Shown: one piece after another, positions 34,678 to 43,820 of the stretch
Numbering within the stretch: position 1 is the first letter of the stretch
How the letters are laid out: each line of letters starts with the position of its first letter
NCBI GenBank assembly: GCA_027317105.1
Contig: DAHVFH010000210.1
Location: forward strand, 5,702 to 69,701
Length of the DNA: 64,000 nucleotides
Origin: Cytophagales bacterium
Lineage (GTDB): Bacteria > Bacteroidota > Bacteroidia > Cytophagales > Cyclobacteriaceae
Direction of reading: 5' to 3'
Program-made: the position numbers and the translations under genes
Notes under the pieces: model-generated
Told to the model about the DNA's origin: nothing
The model's database searches: none
What the model saw: the letters and a program-made list of their open reading frames with translations, nothing else

Positions 34678-35742
34678 ATGAGTCAATTATTCTCCCCTCT
34701 CCAGATTAAGGATGTAACGCTTAAAAATAGAATTGCCGTGTCGCCCATGTGCCAATACTCAAGCGAAGATGGTTTTGCCAACGACTGGCACCTCGTTCAT
34801 TTAGGCAGTCGCGCAGTGGGTGGAACAGCGTTGGTTTTCACGGAAGCCGCTGCCGTTTCACCGGAAGGGAGAATCTCCCCTCATGATTTAGGGATTTGGA
34901 AAGACGAACATATCCCATTTTTAAAGCACATTACCTCCTTCATTAGAAAGCAAGGTGCTGTGCCTGGAATTCAATTAGCACATGCCGGAAGAAAAGCCAG
35001 TGTGTCCGTGCCTTGGGAAGGAAACAAAGCACTCTTTGATGAAAGTGGTTGGCAAACCTTTGGGCCGAGCGCTCTTCCTTTTAGTGAAAGTTATACCCTT
35101 CCAAAGGAAATGGACAAATCGGAAATAAATAAAGTCATCCATGATTTTCAGTTGGCCGCACAACGAGCCCTTAAAGCAGGGTTTAAAGTCATTGAGTTGC
35201 ACGCAGCACACGGCTACTTAATCCATGAATTTCTTTCACCCTTAAGCAATCAAAGAACGGATGAGTATGGAGGCTCCTTTGAGAACCGGGTTCGTTTCTT
35301 ACTGGAAATCATTGCAAGTATAAAGAAAGTTTGGCCTGAAACGCTTCCCTTATTTTTAAGAATATCCTCTACCGATTGGAAAGAGGGAGGATGGTCTCCT
35401 GCCGAATCCGTTCAGTTAGCATCTCTTGTAAAAACGAAAGGGATAGACCTTATTGATTGCTCGTCAGGAGGCAATGTGTATGACGCCAAGATTCCGATAG
35501 CCCCTTTATATCAAACCGGTTTTGCAGAGCTAGTAAAAAAGGAGGCAGGAATTTTAACAGGCGCTGTTGGAATGATAACAACATCTCAAGAAGCTAATAA
35601 TATCATCGGAACAGGGAAGGCTGATCTTGTGTTAATGGCGCGTGAATTTCTGCGCGACCCTTATTTTCCATTAAGGGCCGCTCACGAATTGACAGAAGAT
35701 GTGAAATGGCCAATTCAATATGAAAGGGCGAAGCGAAGATAA
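34678..35742 (+). CDS. NADPH-dependent old yellow enzyme (YqjM/NamA type)
   Basis: A 354-residue FMN enzyme of the TIM-barrel old yellow enzyme family that reduces activated C=C bonds. The YqjM-type features are visible: SPMCQYSSEDG, with the Cys that tunes FMN near residue 25; HLVHLGSRAVGG; HAAHGYLIHEFLSPLSNQR with the His-x-x-His substrate pair; TDEYGGSFENRVRF; and MAREFLRDPYFPLRAA. It is cytoplasmic and typically answers electrophile or oxidative stress. NADH-dependent 2,4-dienoyl-CoA reductase is excluded by length, since there is no iron-sulfur extension. The exact substrate is unknown. Confidence 0.9.
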   Translation: MSQLFSPLQIKDVTLKNRIAVSPMCQYSSEDGFANDWHLVHLGSRAVGGTALVFTEAAAVSPEGRISPHDLGIWKDEHIPFLKHITSFIRKQGAVPGIQLAHAGRKASVSVPWEGNKALFDESGWQTFGPSALPFSESYTLPKEMDKSEINKVIHDFQLAAQRALKAGFKVIELHAAHGYLIHEFLSPLSNQRTDEYGGSFENRVRFLLEIIASIKKVWPETLPLFLRISSTDWKEGGWSPAESVQLASLVKTKGIDLIDCSSGGNVYDAKIPIAPLYQTGFAELVKKEAGILTGAVGMITTSQEANNIIGTGKADLVLMAREFLRDPYFPLRAAHELTEDVKWPIQYERAKRR

Positions 35743-35759
35743 TTTGTTAGGAAACATGA

Positions 35760-36137
35760 TCAAATCCCTAGCGCATAAGCCATTTTCATAAATTTTCGCA
35801 CCTCATCATTTATGTCTTCTTTGGAGAGAATCCTTAAATGATGATTGTATTGTTTTTCATCGCCCGGTACGTTGACGATTTTTTGAAAACACAAATTATC
35901 CGAATAGGGCTTTTCGAATGGAAAGACTACATGAATAAATTTTTTGCCCAGCCGGGTGATGTAAGCAATGCGTTTACGCGAAGTGGCAAGGCCAATCATG
36001 GTTTTGGCGGGATGTATCGTAACCGCTCCAATTTTTTGAAACTCCTGAACAAAGGAGTGAAACAAGATGAGCGTATGTTCGGATTTTCCATTAAGGAAAT
36101 CATTCAACGAGGAAGGATTTGTATTTCCATTATCCAT
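35760..36137 (-). CDS. DUF5655-type hypothetical protein
   Basis: A 125-residue soluble protein that fits the DUF5655 pattern: FHSFVQEFQKIGAVTIHPAKTMIGLATSRKRIAYI and a C-terminal ILSKEDINDEVRKFMKMAYALG. The family is structurally related to DNA-nicking or transport-associated domains only at a remote level, so no function is assigned. It begins 9 nt after the end of the PIG-L gene on the same strand and is probably transcribed with it. Confidence 0.75.
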   Translation of the reverse strand: MDNGNTNPSSLNDFLNGKSEHTLILFHSFVQEFQKIGAVTIHPAKTMIGLATSRKRIAYITRLGKKFIHVVFPFEKPYSDNLCFQKIVNVPGDEKQYNHHLRILSKEDINDEVRKFMKMAYALGI

Positions 36138-36146
36138 TGCTTCCGA

Positions 36147-36971
36147 TTAAAACAAAGAATTTTTCTTGCCCTTAATCGGAATTGCGGGCTGAAACCAGGC
36201 TGCACTTTTACCCGAAACTCTCATCAGTCGATCCATTTGGTCTATCATCTCGGGAGTATATTGACTTTTATGGCAAAGCCATGCGTCTTTGGCTTTATCA
36301 TAGTCGACTACAGCGAGCGGAACTTTCACCGTAAGAAAACTTGAGTCTACTGTCGCGAGCTGCATCACTGCTCCTTGTGGAAGATTACCCGTTGGGATGG
36401 CAGCATAATAAAGCTGAGTGGGTTTATCCCAATGTTTGCTTTGAAAAACTTCTGTAACCACCGCACCAACCAGGCGATGGTCGTGATGCCCCGTCCATCC
36501 GGAAGCATTCCAGGTAAGAACAACATCAGGTTTCAATTCTGAAAACAATTTATACACGCCTCGTTTCAAGGAATCGAGTTGCTCATTGAATGCCGACATT
36601 CCTTCGCCCATTTTCAGTTGATCGTGTAATCCAAACAGGATGGGTGGGTTGATCCCGAGTTTCTCTGTCGCACACAAAAGCTCTTTCTTTCGAACGGAAG
36701 CCAAGCTATCGCCCGCTGGTATCTTGGCATGTTCTGTAATGCCAAGGCGTCCGTCTGTAGCCGTAACCAAGTATACCTTTACGCCTTCGGCTGCATATTT
36801 GGCGAGCACTGCACCTACGGTCGCCTCATCATCGGGATGGGCAAAGATGGCTAATAAAGTTTTTCCGGAGCCATTTTCAACATCTTTCAAATTAGTGGAC
36901 TGATTACATCTTCCTGCCAAAAGTATAATTAGGGGGGCGGCAATCCATCCCATAAATTTTTTAGAAAGCAT
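36147..36971 (-). CDS. Exported PIG-L family deacetylase
   Basis: A 274-residue protein with a hydrophobic N-terminus ending IILLAGRCNQS, a lipoprotein-like signal, although the lipobox AGRC is not canonical. The zinc-binding AHPDDEA motif (LLAIFAHPDDEATVG) and the later HHDHR complete the PIG-L/LmbE metal site. Relatives remove acetyl groups from N-acetylglucosaminyl lipids or sugars (GlcNAc-PI, mycothiol and bacillithiol precursors). A surface or periplasmic sugar substrate is likely but not known. It heads a two-gene unit with the DUF5655 gene. Confidence 0.87.
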   Translation of the reverse strand: MLSKKFMGWIAAPLIILLAGRCNQSTNLKDVENGSGKTLLAIFAHPDDEATVGAVLAKYAAEGVKVYLVTATDGRLGITEHAKIPAGDSLASVRKKELLCATEKLGINPPILFGLHDQLKMGEGMSAFNEQLDSLKRGVYKLFSELKPDVVLTWNASGWTGHHDHRLVGAVVTEVFQSKHWDKPTQLYYAAIPTGNLPQGAVMQLATVDSSFLTVKVPLAVVDYDKAKDAWLCHKSQYTPEMIDQMDRLMRVSGKSAAWFQPAIPIKGKKNSLF

Positions 36972-37145
36972 AGAATTTAATTTTGGATTTTGATTCCGTG
37001 ATTTTCAGACTATCTCCTTCGAATCCACTTATTAGAGGGTAAAGATCAGTCCCTTTCAAATTTAATAGAATTAGGCATCCTCACCGCACGGTTTCAGATG
37101 TTTTTATATGGAAATTCAATCCAATAACGGATCAAATGATTTTCC

Positions 37146-37153
37146 TATTTTTG
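37146..37153 (+). promoter_or_regulatory. -7 promoter element before the frameshifted membrane-protein gene
   Basis: TATTTTTG fits TAnnTTTG in full, 17 nt before the ATG at 37171. It shows that the broken gene still carries a promoter-like site. Confidence 0.45.
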
Positions 37154-37170
37154 AGCAAATCGATTATTCA

Positions 37171-37564
37171 ATGAATACCAAACTCATCATGTCAGCGAGC
37201 GCTCTCCTACTCGGTATAGCCGGAGTACTGCTGTCGTTCATCCCTCCAAGAAATTTTTAGTCTCATCAATGAGGTCGCGGCAACTCTACTGGATTCCGTT
37301 GTCCTTCAAATTTTAGGTGCTGTCTATTTTGCTTTCGCCATGACCAACTGCACTTCACGAGCCAACCTGATTGGAGGAATTTATGGAAGACCGATTGCCC
37401 TTGGAAACTTTTGCCATTTTACGATTGGCGCCCTAGCCTTGCTGAAGGCCTATGCTTCTGGCTTATCTGTTCTCTTAATTCCTATGTTGATCTATTCAGT
37501 TTTTGCTCTTGCTTACACGTTCATTTTCTTCACCCATCCCATTAAAGGGGGAGGGCAACCTTGA
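37171..37564 (+). pseudogene. Small integral membrane protein gene, broken by a one-base frameshift
   Basis: The ATG at 37171 starts MNTKLIMSASALLLGIAGVL and the frame stops after FIPPRNF. The rest continues in another frame as SLINEVAATLLDSVVLQILGAVYFAFAMTN and runs to 37564. Removing one C in the CCTCC near 37243-37247 joins both parts into about 130 residues with four hydrophobic segments, a family of small membrane proteins common in Bacteroidota (NLIGGIYGRPIALGNF is its core). The break is either a recent mutation or an error in the sequence. The function is unknown. Confidence 0.78.
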
Positions 37565-37649
37565 ATGATTCGCGTTTTATTTCACAACGAAGAATTCCGT
37601 AAACTTTTTCGCGTTCAATTTGGTTTAGCTGTACATCGATTTTTAGCCT

Positions 37650-38666
37650 ATGAACAATCCCATCAAATCCATCAAGCCACTCGGTTTTCCCTGGCAAACA
37701 CAAGATCCTTTTTTATTCTGCGTACATCACGAAGATTTTTACCCGAAAGGAAATGACCACATGGGGCCCGCTGCATCTTTAGCGGGTCGTAACATCGGGC
37801 AGGATTTTGACCCAGGTGAGAAGTGGCGGATGTACCATGGCAAAAACGTGCCGGGCTTCCCTGCTCATCCCCATCGTGGATTTGAAACGGTTACTGTTGC
37901 CACAAAAGGGTTGATCGATCACTCTGATTCACTGGGCGCTGCCGGACGTTTTGGATTTGGCGATGTGCAATGGATGACCGCAGGAAAAGGGGTGCAACAT
38001 TGCGAAATGTTCCCCTTGCTACATAAAGACAAAGAAAATCCTTTAGAACTATTTCAAATCTGGCTGAACTTACCCAAAGCAAAAAAAATGGTGGAGCCTC
38101 ACTTTGCCATGCTTTGGAGCGACTCTATTCCTGTGTTTAAAACTACCGATGAGAATGGGAAGTCAACAGCCATTCGTGTGATTGCTGGAAAAATAGAAAA
38201 CACCCTGGCACCTGATCCTGCACCGAATTCCTGGGCAGCAGATCCTTCCCATGAAGTGGCAATCTGGACCATTAAAATGGAAGCGGGGGCATCCTGGAAA
38301 CTACCAACTGCACCCGCAAGTGTTAATCGTTCCCTTTATTTTTATGAAGGAAACGCCATCCATGTTTCAGAGAAAAACTTTACTTCGCATCAGGCTATCG
38401 AATTATATGCCGATCAGGAAGTTCTGTTAAAGAATGGAGACTCCGAAAGCCATCTGCTCTTGCTGCAAGGCAAACCCATTGCCGAGCCTATAGTACAACA
38501 TGGCCCTTTTGTAATGAATACCGCAGCGGAAATTCAACAGGCGATGAATGAATACCGCCACACCGAATTTGGCGGATGGCCTTGGGATTCTTATGAACAT
38601 GTCCATCCGAGAGAAAAAAGTAGATTCGCAAAGTATCCGGATGGGAAGGAAGAAGTTAGGCCGTAG
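37650..38666 (+). CDS. Pirin family protein
   Basis: A 338-residue cupin-fold protein of the pirin family. Metal-binding motifs are FPAHPHRGFETVTVATKG, the IDHSDSLG segment, and QWMTAGKGVQHCEMF, with the His and Glu ligands in the N-terminal cupin. The second cupin fills residues 200-320. Some bacterial pirins have quercetin dioxygenase activity, others regulate pyruvate dehydrogenase; a choice is not possible here. The length is above the usual 230-290 residues. The start codon at 37650 overlaps other frames that look like shadows. Confidence 0.88.
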   Translation: MNNPIKSIKPLGFPWQTQDPFLFCVHHEDFYPKGNDHMGPAASLAGRNIGQDFDPGEKWRMYHGKNVPGFPAHPHRGFETVTVATKGLIDHSDSLGAAGRFGFGDVQWMTAGKGVQHCEMFPLLHKDKENPLELFQIWLNLPKAKKMVEPHFAMLWSDSIPVFKTTDENGKSTAIRVIAGKIENTLAPDPAPNSWAADPSHEVAIWTIKMEAGASWKLPTAPASVNRSLYFYEGNAIHVSEKNFTSHQAIELYADQEVLLKNGDSESHLLLLQGKPIAEPIVQHGPFVMNTAAEIQQAMNEYRHTEFGGWPWDSYEHVHPREKSRFAKYPDGKEEVRP

Positions 38667-38704
38667 CCAATAGGCAGGTAACTGGAGGCAAAACATTAAC
38701 ACAT

Positions 38705-38745
38705 GAAGGCAGTTGACACAATAGGCAATTGACAGTTGACAAAGG
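38705..38745 (+). repeat. Short imperfect direct repeats
   Basis: AGGCAGTTGACA (38707-38718) is followed by AGGCAATTGACA (38723-38734) and a partial copy GTTGACA (38735-38741). They lie between the pirin gene and the PorP/SprF gene, which are convergent. This resembles the small dispersed repeats often seen between Bacteroidota genes; function unknown. Confidence 0.6.
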
Positions 38746-38802
38746 TGAAAAGTTGGCTGTGGGTCTAGTGAAAGTAATCAGAATCCTGTTTCCCGCTCCA
38801 TC

Positions 38803-39825
38803 TCACTCCTTCCGATTGAACGTAGGACAAGGGATAAACTTATCCTTCTTTTTATATTTCCCATGCTCTTTAATTTCAAATCGATACTTCAAGGCGATCT
38901 CATGCGCCCCACCGGAAGCCGCGCCTAATTTGGATACGGTGAAATCATAACTATAAACCACCTCGAGCTGATCGAATTGAAATCCAAGAATCATCACTAC
39001 CGCATCCTGACTCGGACTGTTGTCCGCATTTTTTGAAACCGGTATGCCTCTGTACCATAAGCCAAGGACGATCGGGTTGTAGAGCAAATAGGTGCCGATA
39101 TCCAACTGCTGGAAATTCGCTTGTCTTTTGTAAACAAAGGAAGGAGACAACACGGGTATGCGGTCGCGCTTAAAGACGCCTGAATAAAGTGGTATACGCA
39201 AACCTCCATGCACGGTAATCTTCAATGGAACATAAGCATATTGATTCAAAAGTGAACGATTTGGTTCATTAATGTGATCGGCTGCAAAGCCCAACCAAAC
39301 GTTCTTATTGTAAGCCAACATTCCTGCTTTGAAATCAAAATAGTGTGCGTTGCCAGCATTAAATAAAGCGGGATCAGATGTTGGGGTAGTACCTGTATTG
39401 TCAAACTGTAATTGGTCTGCAAAAATTAATTTATTGAAATCAATGCTTCGCACTGCGTAGCCAAAATTCAATCCAGAAGAAATCACCCATTTATTAGAGA
39501 TGTGTAATTTATAGGAATAGAGAAAATTAAACTCCGTTGATTTCATTGAAGCCGACCCGGCCTGGTCTTGTGTTGCCATAAAACCAAATCCACTATTTAG
39601 ACTGGATGAATTGTAATCATAGGAAATAGCATAAGTGGCATACCCTCTGGAAACGTTAGGCCATTGGTTGCGGTAGTTTGAAATAAATCGGTGATCGTTG
39701 GTAGTGCCCGTGAACGCGGGATTCAAATACAACGGTGCTGCGTAATATTGGCTAAACTCAGGATCCTGCGCTTTTGCCATCAAGCCAAAGACCACAAAAA
39801 ATAAACTCAGATAAATTCGTTTCAT
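38803..39825 (-). CDS. PorP/SprF-family type IX secretion partner protein (copy 1)
   Basis: A 340-residue outer-membrane protein with a signal peptide (cleavage after MAKAQ) and the family start DPEFSQYYAAPLYLNPAFTGT. Further hallmarks are NQWP and the aromatic-rich beta strands ending in FTVSKLGAASGGAHEIALKYRFE. SprF and its relatives are needed to export or anchor particular T9SS adhesins in Flavobacterium johnsoniae. The ATG overlaps the stop of the upstream 1259-residue adhesin gene by 4 nt (39822-39825), so translation is coupled and this is very probably the partner of that adhesin. Confidence 0.92.
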   Translation of the reverse strand: MKRIYLSLFFVVFGLMAKAQDPEFSQYYAAPLYLNPAFTGTTNDHRFISNYRNQWPNVSRGYATYAISYDYNSSSLNSGFGFMATQDQAGSASMKSTEFNFLYSYKLHISNKWVISSGLNFGYAVRSIDFNKLIFADQLQFDNTGTTPTSDPALFNAGNAHYFDFKAGMLAYNKNVWLGFAADHINEPNRSLLNQYAYVPLKITVHGGLRIPLYSGVFKRDRIPVLSPSFVYKRQANFQQLDIGTYLLYNPIVLGLWYRGIPVSKNADNSPSQDAVVMILGFQFDQLEVVYSYDFTVSKLGAASGGAHEIALKYRFEIKEHGKYKKKDKFIPCPTFNRKE

Positions 39826-42800
39826 CGGATTAAATTGACATCTCCTACCCTCACCAAAGTTTCCCCATTGTTTAGCAGTGCCGTAACTTTATACATATAC
39901 ACATCCTGCTCGCACATTTTTCCGTTGTAGTAGCCGTCCCATCCGGTAGACTGATCATGCGTTTCAAATATGAGCTGACCCCAGCGATTGAAGATGAGCA
40001 TGTCAAATTGGGTAACGCCTCGCATCAAGGGAAGAAAAATATCGTTCTTGCCATCGCCCACACTTACTCCGTTGGTGCCTGGAGAAAACGCGTTAGGAAT
40101 CAACACCTCGTTAGCTTTTTTTACCAGCACCGCATCCACTACACGCGTGGTGTCACTGCATCCGGATTCGTTGGTCGCTATTAGGGTGATGGTGAACGAA
40201 CCGTCTTTTTTGTAAAGATGCTCCGGCCGATATTCCAAGGAAGTGCCACCATCACCAAAATCCCAATAAAAGCCAGTCGCATTGGTACTGAGGTTGGCCG
40301 TATATAAAATCCCACCAGGTATATACACTACATCCGGGGTAATTTTAAAATTCGCGATTGGCTTTTGAAAAACATCAATGATGGATTGTTTTGTGGTGGT
40401 AATCGTTTGCCCTGTAATGTTGGACGCACGCAACGAAACCGAATATTGTCCGGCATTGAAATACGTATAGATGGGATTAGCTGCTTTCGATGTTCCGCCA
40501 TCGCCAAAGTCCCACGAATAGGATGCGGGATCAGCATATTGCGACAGGTTGGTAAACTGAACCGTTAAAGGTTGGCAGCCAGCGTCAGGCGCATAGCTAA
40601 AATCCACGATGGGCGGAATAGCCAATATGGTGACCTGTTGGGTTTGAGTTTGGCTACAGGCATTATTCGAAACCGTAAGCGAAATCGTGTACACACCGAA
40701 AGTTGAATAGGTATGGCTCAACACATTGGCATCCGGTGATTTTGTTCCGTCCCCAAAATCCCATTGATAAACCCACGGACCCGGGTTGGTCGCATTCGTA
40801 ATTAATACCGTAGAAGATGGCAAGGATTGAGTGATTGGAGTTGCTGCGAATGAAACCAAAATGTTATCGAGTTTGGGAACAACCAGTGAATCACGGGTAA
40901 CCGTGCTCTTACAACTGGCCAGATTTTTTGTATCCAATGAAAACTGAACATGGAGATCTGCATTTGTACGATTGAAGGTAACTTGAAATTGACTTGAAGA
41001 GCCCGTCACATCGCTTACCACCATTCCGTTTTCGTTCACCGCCCAATGGTAAGATGCCAGTCCAGGTTGCGATGCGATGAGATTCACCTTCATAACCTGA
41101 CAGTCAAACTGTAAGGTGTCGATGGTGAATAAAGAAGAGGGAACAGGAGAAATCCGAATCGTGCGGATGGAATCTCCATAACACCCCGAGCTCAATGTCG
41201 AAGTAAGCTTTACAGAAAAATCCTCAATTTGTTGTGTTGTGTTTGAAAAAGAGTAGGTGTACGAGGGCGTTGTGCCTGAACTTGAAGTAGCTATAATTCC
41301 AGTTCCATTACTTATCACCCACGTATAATTGGATGGACTTAGTGATTGCGTAGCAGCATCCACGGTAAATGTTACCGACTGCGGTGAGCAATTGTTATTG
41401 AAGGGTGAGTAATTGGCCTCGATAAATCCAGATCTTGTGCCCGGGAATATTGTAATGGTAGTAGGAGAAGAAATTGTTTCACAACCATGAACCGTATATA
41501 CGTGAAGCCGAACACTTTCTTGTAGATTGACAATACCTGTGTTTTTAAATTGAGTGGTGAACAAATTACTAAAACCTAAATCAGAAGGACGTTGGGTAGC
41601 AACGGGTTGAAAGCCTAAACCTTGATTTGCGTCAATCTCCCAGACGTAACGATCCACCGATTGGGGCTGCAAAGCAATTGACGTGTTAGTGAAAGTGACC
41701 TGCAAAATGCTGCACCCTGAAGTAATGTTCGGAGTAAAAGAAGCAACAGGCAACGGATCTACAATCACCGGCAAAACAAAAATGGCAGCACATGAATTTT
41801 GATTGGTGGTCACCCGTAACGCCACCTGGTATGTACCTGCACCACCCAACGATCGAGCGAAGCTGGTTTGGTTGTTGAAAACGGGGTCTGGGTTAAACGT
41901 CACCTTATTGTAATTAAAATCCCATTCGCGTAAAACAATCGCTTCACCATTGATGGTTTGCAACGTAGAACTGTCTTTAAACATATTCATCTGGCCTTGG
42001 CAAGTCCTGGTCGCTTGGAAAAATGGAACAGGATTTTCATAGACGCGCACTTGGGCAGTGTTCCGTGTTTGGCAACCCGTAGCATTGTCACTGACCGTAA
42101 GAAGGGCATTGTAAATTCCATAATTTGTAAATGACCGATCAAATGGCCCTAAGGGACTGGAAGAAAGACCAGAAGCGGGCACTTGCAAAGTCAAAGCATT
42201 ATTTTGATCATAAAATTGCCATTGCCATTGCGTGGTGGCGCTTACGGTGCCCGTGGATACATCGGTAAATCTGACCTGAAAAGTATTCAGGGGAGCAGAT
42301 GAATTTTGACAGAAGTAAGGGGTGATCGGATTATTGGATAAATCGGTAGTTTGGATTTTGGCTTGAAGGCTTGGCGAAATGGTTATCAAAGTTGAATAAG
42401 TGTTAGCGCACCGGCCCTGCACGTTCCTGCCTGTAACTGTGAGGTTGACTAATTTTTGCCCACCCGTTGAATAGGCAAATGTAGGATCTGCATTTGTTGA
42501 TGTAGCCAAAGGAGATCCTGTGCCCGTGGGGTTATCGAAAAATTGCCAACTATAAGCAAAGGAAACTCCACCAATTGGTGGGGTTTGATTATTGAAATAA
42601 ATATTATCACCAATACAAAAAACCGATTGCACCGGACCGCTCGCACTCCCCAACTGCGTGCTAAATGCAGGCTGAGGAGAAGGCACTACCACAATTCTGG
42701 CTACCGTAGAGACGGCATTGGATGTGCCCGTAACAGCGGAATACGGATTGCATAAATTCCAATAGTACATGGTGATATCAAACTCCTGCCCAACAGTAGC

Positions 42801-43601
42801 TGTACTAGGAATTGTAATACTACTGGTTGTTACAGGAGCTGGTAAGGCCGTGGTTGGGCCTGCTCCATTGCTTATTGCGTTTTCCGAATATGGAAATGTC
42901 CCTGCCCCGTTTCCTGCCACGGTGGCGCCCACAATGTCAGTCGCTCCTGTACCATACACAAACTGCCGCCAACGCGTACTTTCATTCGGATTGGATGTTT
43001 CAGCATTAGGGATACAGTTTAATGTCGTTCGGTCGGTGAACGTAACAGTAGTAGCAACACCTTGGCAAACATTGTAGGTAGTAGCTCCCGTAACGGTTTC
43101 TGACAGGTTGAGCTTTCCGCTATTTTGGTCATCGGTGTTCCACCTTAAAATAATGGGCGGGTTGCCTACGGTAGAACACATCGTGCCGGCTACATACAAC
43201 GTTGCCACTGGCACATACTCGCATTGTACAATTGCACCACCACCAGCAGTAACGGGAAAAACGTGCGTGAGGGCTGAATTGCTGTAACTCCCTGTTCCAA
43301 CCCCGCCCCATGTTAAATTTCCATTGGCGGTAGAGAGCACCTGGGTCGATCCATCTTTCCAATCGATGTTGATCGTTACATTGTTCGGATTATTGAGATC
43401 ATTCACGCCACCAATTGAGATATTAAGTGTGGCAGGCCCTAACGCGGTGGCACAAGTGATACCATTATTTGTTAAAATAAAACCGCCTGTTTTTACCCCA
43501 CTGCAGTCTTGTGCGAACAATTCGCAAAAGCTGCTCAATAAGAGCAGCGGTAATAAAAAATAAAATGCATGGACTCTTGGTAGCGAAAATATCGATGGCA
43601 T
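39822..43601 (-). CDS. PKD-repeat adhesin with T9SS type-B sorting domain (1259 residues)
   Basis: A 1259-residue exported protein with a signal peptide (residues 6-30, cleavage near LFAQ). The mature part has many Ig-like/PKD-like domains. At least three have the PKD core: YQWDFGDGTKSPDANVLSHTY, YSWDFGDGGTSKAANPIYTY and FYWDFGDGGTSLEYRPEHLY. The C-terminal 95 residues (VLIPNAFSPGTNGVSVGDGKND, MLIFNRWGQLIFETHD, GWDGYYNGKMCEQDVYMYKV, LVRVGDVNLIR) are the T9SS type-B sorting domain. Expected location: cell surface, as adhesin or matrix component. It is coupled to PorP/SprF copy 1 by a 4-nt overlap and lies 219 nt past the end of the second PorP/SprF gene. Confidence 0.93.
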   Translation of the reverse strand: MPSIFSLPRVHAFYFLLPLLLLSSFCELFAQDCSGVKTGGFILTNNGITCATALGPATLNISIGGVNDLNNPNNVTINIDWKDGSTQVLSTANGNLTWGGVGTGSYSNSALTHVFPVTAGGGAIVQCEYVPVATLYVAGTMCSTVGNPPIILRWNTDDQNSGKLNLSETVTGATTYNVCQGVATTVTFTDRTTLNCIPNAETSNPNESTRWRQFVYGTGATDIVGATVAGNGAGTFPYSENAISNGAGPTTALPAPVTTSSITIPSTATVGQEFDITMYYWNLCNPYSAVTGTSNAVSTVARIVVVPSPQPAFSTQLGSASGPVQSVFCIGDNIYFNNQTPPIGGVSFAYSWQFFDNPTGTGSPLATSTNADPTFAYSTGGQKLVNLTVTGRNVQGRCANTYSTLITISPSLQAKIQTTDLSNNPITPYFCQNSSAPLNTFQVRFTDVSTGTVSATTQWQWQFYDQNNALTLQVPASGLSSSPLGPFDRSFTNYGIYNALLTVSDNATGCQTRNTAQVRVYENPVPFFQATRTCQGQMNMFKDSSTLQTINGEAIVLREWDFNYNKVTFNPDPVFNNQTSFARSLGGAGTYQVALRVTTNQNSCAAIFVLPVIVDPLPVASFTPNITSGCSILQVTFTNTSIALQPQSVDRYVWEIDANQGLGFQPVATQRPSDLGFSNLFTTQFKNTGIVNLQESVRLHVYTVHGCETISSPTTITIFPGTRSGFIEANYSPFNNNCSPQSVTFTVDAATQSLSPSNYTWVISNGTGIIATSSSGTTPSYTYSFSNTTQQIEDFSVKLTSTLSSGCYGDSIRTIRISPVPSSLFTIDTLQFDCQVMKVNLIASQPGLASYHWAVNENGMVVSDVTGSSSQFQVTFNRTNADLHVQFSLDTKNLASCKSTVTRDSLVVPKLDNILVSFAATPITQSLPSSTVLITNATNPGPWVYQWDFGDGTKSPDANVLSHTYSTFGVYTISLTVSNNACSQTQTQQVTILAIPPIVDFSYAPDAGCQPLTVQFTNLSQYADPASYSWDFGDGGTSKAANPIYTYFNAGQYSVSLRASNITGQTITTTKQSIIDVFQKPIANFKITPDVVYIPGGILYTANLSTNATGFYWDFGDGGTSLEYRPEHLYKKDGSFTITLIATNESGCSDTTRVVDAVLVKKANEVLIPNAFSPGTNGVSVGDGKNDIFLPLMRGVTQFDMLIFNRWGQLIFETHDQSTGWDGYYNGKMCEQDVYMYKVTALLNNGETLVRVGDVNLIR

Positions 43602-43820
43602 AATTCATTTATGGATAACCCAAAAATTAAAAAGCCACTAGACATCCTTTAATTCAAGCAAAGAAACAAAAGGGAACCTTCTTATTAAGGCCTCATAAAG
43701 CGATATACGATAAAGGTCATTTTAACAAAGTTGAAAAGAATATTAGAAAGGTGAATGGCGACTAAAAAAAGTGGATTTCCCTTAAAGCTATTTTCGAGCC
43801 GTAGTCAATCCAATTAACCA

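Noticed and set aside
37565..37756. 63-residue plus-strand open frame
   Set aside because: Overlaps the pirin start in another frame and has no recognisable features.
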